A stretch of 64,000 nt of DNA, taken from positions 15,729,776-15,793,775 of the forward strand of contig NC_047072.1 of assembly GCF_902459465.1 (NCBI RefSeq). The letters are read 5' to 3'. The translations under genes were made by a program, and so were the position numbers. Under the pieces are notes generated by a model. That model ran no database searches. It saw only the letters and a list, made by a program, of their open reading frames with translations, and was not told the origin of the DNA. The DNA comes from Asterias rubens (taxonomy: Eukaryota > Echinodermata > Asteroidea > Forcipulatida > Asteriidae). This document shows positions 49,401-58,919 of the stretch, piece after piece (position 1 is the stretch's first letter; every line of letters begins with the position of its first letter).

Positions 49401-52400
49401 AATTCACATAAGTTATGGTTATATTTAGTTGCGTTCAACAGTCAACTCCAATCCCATACTCTAATTGTATTTAGCTGACATTTTGTTTACATCAATGCAA
49501 CAAACTTAATTATTTGGATGTCGGCGCCAGGAGTGTCATTTATGACAGACATGATGCACTATCATTTGGTCTTGTTTAACCAGGGTAGCCCCATCATTTA
49601 TCAAAGAACTGGGGCCCTAGGGTCACACGAACAAGTACTGTACATGTACATTGTACACAACTACACAGTACAATAAATAACATGCACTATGCACACAAAA
49701 GACGCTAAGCATTCAAAAAATATCCAAATCCATGTACTGTGCATAAGTAATCTTATGTTCTCATTCACTTCTTGTAGACATGTACATGTAACCTTACATC
49801 AATTACTAGGGTATAACATTCATTTTACTCTTCTTAATATTACACAGTCTGTTGCCTTCATCAGTAGCTAGAATTTAAATGAAAGCATTACCTTGAAATA
49901 TTAACATGGATATGATTGGAATTTTGTTGAGAGAACTACGTACATTGTGTGTAATTGCATCTTTTATTGGTACGATATTGTCACATTGGTAAGTTACTAA
50001 TGAACCATTGATGTATTCTTTGTCTACAGATCGAGGCATCTGTCTGCCCACAGTATCATTATGGCTGTTGTTTGTTTACATCGAGGCGTCGGTTCGATTG
50101 CGAGAATTCAGATCAGCCATACCTTTTCATCTGGATCTCTGTAGACCATTTGCAGCACATTGGTAAATAAAATACTTGATGATTTGTGCTATTACCTCAA
50201 TGCCCCTTGTCATTGCCTTCATGTCCCTAGTCATTGCCTTCTTGCCTCCTCATTGCCTTCTTGCCTTGGTCATTGCCTTCTTGCCCCTACTCATTGCCTT
50301 TATGCCCCTGCCCATTGGCCTCATGTCCCTAGTCATTGCCTTCTTGCCCCTACTCATTGCCTTCTTGCCCCTACTCATTGCCTTTATGCCCCTACTCATT
50401 GCCTTCATGTCCCTAGTCATTGCCTTCTTGCCCCTACTCATTGCCTTCTTGCCCCTACTCATTGCCTTTATGGCCCTGCCCATTGCCTTCATGTCCCTAG
50501 TCATTGCCTTCTTGCCCCTACTCATTGCCTTCTTGCCTTGGTCATTGCCTTCTTGCCCCTACTCATTGCCTTCTAGCCCCTACTCATTGCCTTTATGCCC
50601 CTGCTCATTGCCTTCTTGCCCCTACTCATTGCCTTCTTGCCCCTACTCAATGCCTTTATGCCCCTTCTCATTGCCTACTTGCCCCTAGTCATTGCCTTCT
50701 TGCCTTGGTCATTGCCTTGCCCCTACTCATTGCCTTTATGCCCCTGACCATTGCCTTTATGCCCCTGCTCATTGCCTTTATGCCCCTGCTCATTGCCTAC
50801 TTGCCCTTAGTCATTGCCTACTTGCCCTTAGTCATTGCCTTCTTGCCCTGGTCATTGCCTTCTTGCTCCTGCTCATTGCGTTTATGCCCCTGCCCATTGC
50901 TTTATGCCCCTGCTCATTTCCTTCTTGCCCCTACTCATTGCCTTCTTGCTCCTTTTCATTGCCTTTATGCCCCTGTTCATTGCCTTTATGCCCCTGGCCA
51001 TTGCCTTTATGCCTCTGGTCATTGCCTTGAGATCAGATTATGACTTGTAATTTTTGCTCGTAACCTTGGTCTGGTAAGCGCAATTGTTTTGTGCTTAGAT
51101 ACTTTCTGTACTTGAAATTGGGCCCTGGTAATGAAAAACAAATATTTTGTTGTATATTTGGTTTGTGGTAACACCATGTGTGTATCTACTTGCCAGGTAG
51201 AGTTGTTCTTAGAGAACTGGCTTTCTTTATTCTTCTGCCGCGGAGTAGATAATCGGAGGTTCAGGAGACTTCTCAGTTCTGAAAAGAACTGTCCTGCTTT
51301 TTAACTATTATCAGGGCGGATAGTATAGAAAATAGACTGGACTACTACTTAGCTTATAGGATCGAAATTAACTGTACTGCCGCGGAGTCAGTTCTGAATT
51401 GGTCTCAACGTTTCGACTAGCTTGCTCTAGTCATCGTCAGCAGAACAACTCTACCTGGCAAGTAGATACACACATGGTGTTACCGCAAACCAAATATACA
51501 TTGATACCTCACCATGCAATGCCTCAAATCCTATACAAATATTTTGTTAGTTTGATAAGATGTGTGATGTTAAATGATTTTTTTTCTTGTCCATTGTAGC
51601 ATTGGTTATCCAGTAGTTACACTCGGTATTAGTTTTAAAAGTTACATCAGCGATCGTATGAGACTTCGGAAGCAGAAAGAGGTCCAGAAAGAAAACGATT
51701 TCTACATCCAGCTGTTACAACAAGCCTTGCCACCAGAACAACAACAGCACCATCAGCTTCAGAATGCTGTCTTAATAGCAGAGAAGCAAAAAGGTGAGAC
51801 TCAAGTTCTGATGGATGAATCATCCAAGTGTGGGTTCGAATCCCAGCAAGGCACTTAACCATAATTGCTTCGCCAGGTGTGTAAGTGGGTACCTGAGAGG
51901 GGCTGAGATGTTACTATGTGGGATTAACCCCCTTGGTGCCCACTACCAGGGTGTGCTGCATCCCAGCAAGGTACTTAACCATAATTGCTTCTCCAGGTGT
52001 GTAAGTGGGTACCTGAGAGGGGCTGAGATGTTACTATGTGGGATTAACCCCCTTGGTGCCCACTACCAGGGTGTGCTGCAACCCAGCAAGGTACTTAACC
52101 ATAATTGCTTCTCCAGGTGTGTAAGTGGGTACCTGAGAGGGGCTGAGATGTTACTATGTGGGATTAACCCCCTTGGTATTTACTAAAGCAGTCCTCGGCC
52201 CAATACAAGACATGCAGTTGGATTGTGATGGGTGTAGGCTGGGCTAGAGTTAAAACTATGATTCAGTTGAATATTTCAATGTTGTGATCTAATTCTCGTA
52301 CCTTGCGTTTCAAATTAGGAGCCATATCAAATAAACTAGAAGAGCCTACGTCCAACGGTGTTACCTCAAGAAAAGGGTCGCCAGTTATCCAAGGGACTAA

Positions 52401-55400
52401 GGGTTCTTCAGACAATGACAAAAGCAGCAAGGAGACGTCTCGTAAGCAAGCTTCTAGTAACAATGCCACTGTCACCTCTAAATCTGGAGACCCAGACTTG
52501 ATTGAGACTAGACTGCCACAGCGCAGTGTGAACGATTACGACGGGTCAAAGGAAAACTTGGCAAATGAACAGATGCAGGCTAAAAACTTAAAACATAATA
52601 CGGTGGGGTCAGGACAACGTCAGAAGAATCCACCAGGGAAGGATAATAGTGGATCATCTCTCTCTCATAGTGGAAGTAAGAAGCCAAAACCATTAGCCTC
52701 AAAGCTGGAAAACAAAGACAAGGAAAAAGATACTAATCTTAATGCTGATATAGCTAATGGTACGGTGCCTTCTGCTCCTGTCAAAGATGATAAGGTTTTG
52801 AGGTGAGTTAAAGGATCCCAGACTTTGGGTTGCTTTTATTTATAGGGAAGAGAGTTGTTTTCCTAGGTAAGAAATGGCTCTAAGGAGTTGAGCTTCAGAT
52901 GATGTACCCTCTGACGTCATAGCGAAACCATAACATTCAGTTTCTGCCCAGTGGTGAGTGCACACAACAAGTTTTGGGTAAATTTGGTTTAGGAATGACA
53001 TCATGGGCTGAATTGTCTCAGAATTATGTAATCTTTACGCTCTTTGAATATTCATTTCCTTGTTCTGATCAGGATGCAGAAGATTCATGAATATTCATTT
53101 CCTTGTTCTGATCAGGATGAAGTAACCTTATGAATATTCATTTCCTTGTTCTGACCAGGATGCACAAGCTTCATGGATATTCATTTCCTTGTTCTGATGA
53201 GGATGAAGTACCCTTATAAATATTCATTGTCTTGTTCTGATTAGGATGTAATAGCTTCATGAATATTCAGTTCCTTGTTCTGATGAGTATGAAGAAGCTT
53301 CATAAATATTCATTTCCTTGTTCTGTTTAAAATTGAGTAGCTTCATGGATATTCATTTCCTTGTTCTGTTTAAGATGAAGTAGCTTCATGGATATTATTC
53401 CTTGTTCTGATGAGGATAAAGTAGCTTCATGAATATTCAGTTCCCTGTTCTGATTTATTTTTTATTTGATTCATTTCTTTTTAACCCTGGGAAAACCTCT
53501 CAGTGAAACACTGTTTCTCAGAAGTGCCCAGCCACTGCAAACACAATAAAATTTTGAAATTATATTAATATAAAAATATATTTATAATATTATATTTATT
53601 AATATTAAAAATAGAAAAACAGCCAAATTTAAATATAAGACTTTGAATTAAGATGGAGTAGCTTCATGAATAGTTATTTCTTGTTCTGATTAGGTTGGAG
53701 TCTGATATAAAGAGACTGAAAGCTGACCTACAAGCGAGTCGTCAGACACACGCTGATCTGAAGTCACAGGTCAACACTCTACTGTCTGATGAGCAACATA
53801 GTCAAGCTGAGTTAGATCAGATGAAAAGAGATTATGAGACTTTGCAGACAAAGTAAGTAGCTCACATAGGCTTCTAAAACTCTCTACTAGTTGGGGACAA
53901 TTGCAGAACTAAACAAGCGGTAATTAGATGTTGAACCCTGGATAACCCTGGAAAACCTTGAGGCTAACATGGAGTTATCACCTGTTTAACTTTGCATTCC
54001 TCCCTTACCATATGGTCAAAAGGTTATAGATGTGTTTGACTGTGAAGTTGCCAAAAAATACGATTTGCAAAACTAATTTTTAAGGTATTATATGGCGTCC
54101 AAGTAGAACCTTGTCATTTGATTGGAGGATTGTAGGTCATGTGACATTCCTTAACCCCCTACTCCATAGGTCAACTTGCCAACAGATGACCCAAGACTTG
54201 CGTAAGATTGGCATGCCTGACCATTGATCAGGAATTGGGTTTACAGGCCTCAGTCCACCTGAATCTTTGATTTCAGTGATAATAGAAGATGGGAGTTTTT
54301 TCCTTAGTCATCAACCATTTAAAGAATGCTAAATCTACATCAGGAATAGGAATGTTATTTGTTTCTACTCATGTCATACACCGATGTGTGTTAGGCACTG
54401 TATGCCTAATACTTTCCCAAGTTTTGTGAAAAGAAAGCTGAGTGGTTGAAGGATAAGACATGCTCTAGAATTGCAAAGGTCTTGGGTTTGAATCCCACCC
54501 AATGTATGTGTTCCTTCATCCATGCTCTTCAAACTTTGTGTGTTTTCTTTTAGGTTGCATAATCTTGTTACTCAGAAACAGCAAGATAAGCAGAACATCG
54601 CTCGTTTTGAACAGCAGCTGAAGACTGAGCGTGATTCTCGTACGTCTCTGGAAGGTCTGATGCGAGAGGAACGTAAAACCCGTAAATCTAAAGAGGCAGC
54701 AGCAGCGAGGGCAGCAGCAATGGTAACACCAGGAAGGTAAGTTGTCTTTACAGGGGGAATCATTCATAAGACAGCATTGTTTAACCACTTCATGCAGGGA
54801 GACAAGTTACCTTGCTAATTTGCTTATAGGGAAGGTACACGTTTGGTAATTACTCAAAACAAATATTATCATAAAAACTGACTTGGTAACGAGTAAACGG
54901 TGGGCTATTGATAGTATAAAACAATGTGAGAAACAGCTCCCTCTGAAGTAGCAGAGATTTTGAGAAAGAAGTAATGTCTCACTCAAATAACTATCTGAAA
55001 ACACACAAATTCGTACAACAAGGGTGTTTTTTCTTTCATCATTTTCTCGCAACTTTGATGACCAATTGAGCCAAAATTTTCACAGGCTTATTATTTGTTG
55101 CTTATGTTGGGATACACCAAGTGGGAATACTGGTCTTTGACAATAACCAAATGTGTACCTTCCCTTTGAGGATGTTAGGCAACGTAAAGGAAGTTGAATG
55201 TGTGGCAATTGACATAAATAAGGGTTTCATTTTAACAACAATATTCCCCCCTGAATTTGTCAGGTTTGTGGTAAATGGCAAGTACAGACTATTATGTGGA
55301 AAAGACAGACTGTATAAAACATGTGATGACTAGAGTACTGAGGCTGTTTTCACTAGATAGTCCCCATAAAGTCGGTCATATTTACGGCAATAATAGTCAT

Positions 55401-58400
55401 TTTGTTAACTAAATGCAAGCAGGAGTTTGATGACATTCCTTGGCGCAGCCTAAAGCAAAAACCCAAGTGCCATCTATCGGACACTATCTATATCTTGCAT
55501 GAATGAGCATAAAAAGAAGATGAAATACCTTGCATGATTGGTCAGTCAACTACTTGGCTGCAATGAAAAGTTCCTCCACTTGACACAATCCAAAGAGAAA
55601 ACCCAAGTGACATACATTGGAAACTATCTATATGTGACAAGCTCCTAAGCCATGTAATGATTTATACTCTATGATTTGATTTGATTTGATTTGATTTGAT
55701 TTTATTTTATTTTATTTTATTTATAGATATGGAGAATGTGGTGAGACTTGTAGGATGAGGATGTTAGATCAAGAATCTGAGATCCAACGTCTACGACAAG
55801 AATCTAGAGATAAAGATGATCACCTCAGAGAATTGGAGAAAAAAACAGAGGTATGGATGTTAACATTGTTTCTTGACACACATCTCCTTGTTGTTATTTT
55901 GGCAACCTTAACCAAAAGGTCTCAGAGAACGAGTATGCTGTTGGATTCAGGATAGTCCAACAGATTATGCTTTTGGAGTTTGAAAGGGTTATCCAATGGA
56001 ACATGTTTTAGATTTGTGAGGATTGGGAAGAATCCAACAAAATCCAACATACTATGAACATTTTATGTTAACAAATATATTTATTTGCCACCGATTGTAA
56101 AACTTTCCTTTGTGTTATTTCTCTTAGTTAATGCATGAGCGTCAAGACACGCAGAATAAAACGGATATCTTAATGTCTGCGCTGATGGCAATGCAAGATA
56201 GAACAGCTAAGCTAGAGACTAGCCTGAGTGCTGAGACTCGTTTGAAGCTAGACCTCTTCTCTGCTTTGGGTGATGCTCGTAGACAGATGGAGATCATGCA
56301 GAGTAAGATTTATCTCTCTCATTCTAAATCAAATAATGGCCCGTATACTTCAGTCAAGGCAGGTTTTTTCCTTAGCCTTGTTCCAGGTGACTTAACGGAC
56401 TCCAATGGGTAGTTTAACCGGCCACCTTCTGTCTCTCATCCTGGTTAAACCAGCCAGTAAAATACCATGTCTAGTTTTCTGCACAGCCATGATCACATGA
56501 CACACTGACCTAAACTACAACATGCCTGTACTGGTGATGTTCACACTCGTGTGATTGTCGTAGCAGTATACAGAACTCAGTAGGTTAATAATAATATCAA
56601 TAATAAGACTTGTAATGCGCACATATCCACCCTGCTGGGTGTTCAAGGCGCAGTACAACCAAAAACAAAAAAAACAAAAAAAACACAACACAAAGAAAAA
56701 CAGAAACAACAAAATTAGTCATTGAAAACCTGTGACATAAGATAAGTTTTGAGAAGAGACTTGAATTTTGCGGTACAAACACAAGATCGAAGATTAAGTG
56801 GTAGAAAGTTCCAGATGCGTGGCGCAGCTGAAGAAAAAGACCTGTCACCCCATGAGTGTCGAGACTTGGGTTCAATGAGGAGAAGCATGGAACTTGATCG
56901 AAGATTCCTTGATGGAGTGTAAACTTGAAGCAGTTCAGAAATATAGTGGGGAGCCTTGCCATTAAGAGCTTTGTGGACAATGAGCATCAGCTTGAAGATG
57001 ATTCGTTGAGAGATAGGTAGCCAGTGTAGTTGTTTCAGAATGGTGGTTGATAGCACAGGATTTTCTAGACATTGTCACAATGCGGGCAGCAGTATTTTGG
57101 AGCCGTTGAAGTCGGGAAATCTGGTTGTTAGGAAGACTGTAGAGAAGAGCATTGCCGTTGTCAAGATGAGAAGTAACAAATGCGTGAATGACCTTTTCAG
57201 TGGCACTTTTGTCCAAGTACTTGCGAATCTTACCTATATTCCTGATGTGATATGATGATAAACGAACAATGTTGTTGATGTGTGGCTGAAGTGTCATCGA
57301 TGAATAAAAAATAACCCCTAAGTTCCGAGCTTTCAGCGAGGGAGCTATCCGAGCATCACCGATGGAGATGTATGGCACTGAAACCTTAGTTAACTGTTGA
57401 CGTGACCCAAATAAAAGGAACTCTGTCTTATCATCATTTAACTTCAGGAAGTTTTGTTGTGTCCAACGTCGAATCTCTTGGATGCATTTTTCAAGTCTTG
57501 CAATAGATGCATTGGCGTATTCTTGAGAAGATTTAAACGTGATGTATAGCTGAGTGTCGTCTGCGTACACATGGTAATTCAGATTAAATTTAAGGATGAT
57601 GTCACGAATCGGTAAAGTGTACAGTGTAAACCACTGCGGGCCGAGTACCGACCCCTGTGGCACAGAGTAGTTCAAAACAACTGGGTCGGATATCGCAGTG
57701 CCAATACATACATGCTGAGTTCTATTGTGGAGATACGATTTGCACCATGCTAGGGCTGTGTCCTCTATGCCAAGGTGATTCTGGAGCCGAGAGAGAAGGA
57801 TGTTATGATCAACAGTGTCAAAAGCAGCACTCAAGTGTAGCAGGACTAGTGCTGTAAGGTTACCATTGTCCATCGAAGAGAGAATATCGTTGCTCACACG
57901 GTTGTCTTACTTATTTGCTGTGCTTCTCTTCAACAATTGTTAACAAGCAAGGTTAGTTTTTTGTCACATCAAGTGAGAGGTAACTGGCATTGTGCTCTTT
58001 ATATTAAGTCAGTCAATTTGTTTTACCATCGTTTAGTTTACCTACGTCAAATAGTCCAAGTAAGGACATTGATAAGATTTACCCATTGGAATGTTACCCA
58101 TGGTCTTGGTGAATGTTAATCTAATGTGAATGCGATTAAGTAAAGGGTGTTTTTATTTGTAAATGTTTAACTGGAATAATTAAAGGGGCTCCAAGGCAAG
58201 GAGGAAGTACGGGGCAATTCACAATAGAGTGCGCCCTCTTTCCCTAGAAGAGACCATTTTCACAATGTATCATGGGACAATGGTTGACAAGGTTTAGGTT
58301 GTCATGTAGCGTCCGCAGCAGGATCCTGGTTTTTTAAGTCCATTCATTGTGAAGCAGCAAGTTTGATGTTGGCACTGTTTTAACTGAAAGGGTAGAAGTG

Positions 58401-58919
58401 AATGGTTTTTTAATGACATATTTCACAAATCATCTTGGTGAGAATGTACTCTGTAACTTCACTTCCAAGCAAACTTATTACCTAGTAATTTCTAGTTTTG
58501 ATATTTCTTTGTTTACAGCTGCACTGATGAAGAAAGAGCGTGAGATTCATGACCTGAAGACTAAAATAGCTGAAGTGATGGCCGTAATGCCTCATAGTAA
58601 CTACTCAGGCTCCACGTCTCCAATCTCTGGTACTCCTCGCTATTCAGGTAACTTTGTTAGCTCTGAAGAGCCTCCAGTCATTCTGCCAGTAAGTCCTCAT
58701 GCCCATGGTGGTGGTGGTGGTGGTGATGCTTCTAGAGGGGTTCAGGTCACACAGTCAGTGACTACAGGAGCGTCGGCTTCATCTACCCCAGTCTCCATTC
58801 CACAGGGTTCTTCATCTTCACAGTCACCGTCTCCTTCAGTTAGTCCGGTGCCAAGTATTGGTAATGGCAAGTCAGTGTTGGATCCCAACGCGGCTGTATA
58901 CAGACCAAAAAGTAACTAG
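40431..58919 (+). CDS. MACO1: Macoilin (transmembrane coiled-coil protein, TMEM57/MACO1), complete, 11 exons, 733 aa
   Basis: Exons are 40431-40510, 44562-44703, 45465-45591, 50030-50162, 51600-51793, 52319-52802, 53694-53852, 54554-54736, 55727-55850, 56128-56302 and 58519-58919; all phases agree (734 codons with stop). Macoilin is a neuronal rough-ER/nuclear-envelope protein affecting excitability and behaviour in worms. The start MKRRNAECGKLRRPLKRNKI is nearly the human one. Exons 2-5 hold the hydrophobic helices (TFLYLKFLGIWAFVLLLDF, FSVVFIFIAFTSDMICLLFI, GICLPTVSLWLLFVYIE, HCIGYPVVTLGISF) and RMRLRKQKEVQKEN. Exon 6 is a polar, low-complexity linker. Exons 7-10 are coiled coil, including SLSAETRLKLDLFSALGDAR. 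Exon 11 adds TKIAEVMAVMP, a Gly6 run, a Ser-rich stretch and the conserved end DPNAAVYRP. Human macoilin is 664 aa; the excess is in exons 6 and 11. Introns 1 and 3 exceed 4 kb. Confidence 0.96.
41188..41307. mobile_element. GGCGCC-ended MITE in macoilin intron 1
   Basis: It is near-identical to the eIF1A-intron copy but in opposite orientation, with ~27-bp inverted ends TTTCCGTATGGCGCCACCAC. The middle carries ATAGTATCTAATTTACCT. Confidence 0.78.
42804..42889. promoter_or_regulatory. Cluster of GGGTCA/TGACC nuclear-receptor-like half-sites
   Basis: GGGTCA occurs at 42826, 42846, 42863 and 42884, TGACCC on the other strand at 42813, and TGACCTT at 42803. TGACCC and the first GGGTCA form an inverted pair. 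The repeats arise partly from a degenerate GGTTAAGGGTCAC tandem unit, so this may be only a simple repeat. Confidence 0.35.
45640..45845. repeat. GCTTAGC-rich interspersed element in macoilin intron 3
   Basis: GCTAAGCAAAAAT and GGTAAGCATGATTTTG on one side face reversed GCAGCTAAGCAGAGTA and ATGCTTACCAG, so the block is a foldback member of the GGGCCCAATTTCATA family. Confidence 0.5.
46905..47112 (+). repeat. C-rich, G-poor low-complexity block in macoilin intron 3
   Basis: For about 200 bp the plus strand is dominated by CCCAACC, CACCC and ATCCC words with very few G. No clean repeat period is visible. Confidence 0.6.
50197..51028 (+). repeat. 21-bp minisatellite (~40 copies) in macoilin intron 4
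   Basis: The unit is close to CCTACTCATTGCCTTCTTGCC, with variants. It begins about 35 bp after the exon 4 donor. As 21 is divisible by three, plus frames read repeated hydrophobic heptads such as LLIAFLP, but the macoilin frame stops at once past the donor. These frames are artefacts. Confidence 0.92.
51151..51500 (-). mobile_element. Penelope-like terminal-repeat fragment with hammerhead-like core
   Basis: Arms 51151-51209 and 51442-51500 are inverted copies of 59 bp with one mismatch. On the minus strand, 51440-51411 reads CTGACGA, T, a GACTAG/CTAGTC stem with a 6-nt loop, then GAAA. This follows the hammerhead order of CUGANGA, stem II, GAAA, with one extra base. Penelope-like retroelements are known to carry such ribozymes in their terminal repeats. 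A diverged relative lies at 32510-32700. It ends 100 bp before exon 5. Confidence 0.55.
51815..52183 (+). repeat. SINE with a 120-bp body tandemly triplicated, macoilin intron 5
   Basis: A B box GGGTTCGAATCCC at ~51832 leads into a body repeated at 51841, 51961 and 52081 with exactly 120-bp spacing (third copy short). Each body holds ACTTAACCATAATTGCTTC and GGGATTAACCCCCTTGG. It starts 21 bp after the exon 5 donor. Confidence 0.85.
53045..53460 (+). repeat. 43-bp minisatellite carrying 3'-splice-site-like units, macoilin intron 6
   Basis: Ten units follow the pattern ATTCATTTCCTTGTTCTGAT, a three-base NAG step, then GATGAAGTAGCTTCATGAAT. At least six keep an AG at the position used by the real exon 7 acceptor. 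The genuine acceptor region (53660-53693) is itself a diverged unit, TTTCTTGTTCTGATTAG. Confidence 0.88.
54438..54530 (+). repeat. tRNA-like SINE head, macoilin intron 7
   Basis: GCTGAGTGGTTGAAGGATAA resembles an A-box region and TTGGGTTTGAATCCCACCC a B box. It is close to a tRNA(Leu/Ser) shape but lacks a matching acceptor stem. Confidence 0.5.
54828..55165. mobile_element. MITE with AGGGAAGGTACAC ends, macoilin intron 8
   Basis: The inverted ends AGGGAAGGTACACGTTTGG and its counterpart CCAAATGTGTACCTTCCCT enclose a body related to the 22128-22461 element (TGAGAAACAGCTCCCTCTGA, AACAAGGGTGTTTTTTC). Confidence 0.75.
55675..55724 (+). repeat. TGATT/TTTTA microsatellite forming the exon 9 acceptor tract
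   Basis: About six TTGAT and four TTTTA pentamers run straight into the TATAG acceptor of macoilin exon 9 (55727), so the repeat itself serves as the pyrimidine-rich tract. Confidence 0.85.
56585..57905 (-). mobile_element. 5'-truncated CR1/L2-like non-LTR retrotransposon, inactive
   Basis: A minus-strand reverse transcriptase remnant lies in macoilin intron 10. Motifs visible are AAFDTVDHNILLSRL, SVPQGSVLGP, YADDTQLY and KLNDDKTEFLLFG in the frame from 57897. It continues in another frame after a break near 57055 with LKQLHWLPISQRIIFKLM and APRIWNFLPLNLR. The usual Asp before LSAAFD is His (residue 21), so motif A is damaged although YADD is intact. The 5' part, including any endonuclease, is missing. 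The 3' end runs into a GCGCCTTGAACACCC-type tail with TAATAATA. Confidence 0.88.

Noticed and set aside
50160-51050. Hydrophobic repeat frames (LLIAFLP-type) that could look like a membrane protein
   Set aside because: Generated by a 21-bp intronic minisatellite; the macoilin frame stops immediately after the exon 4 donor.
51815-52186. 123-codon frame after macoilin exon 5, considered as an exon extension
   Set aside because: It is the triplicated SINE body; the GTGAGA donor at 51794 joins exon 5 to 52319 in correct phase and matches macoilin.
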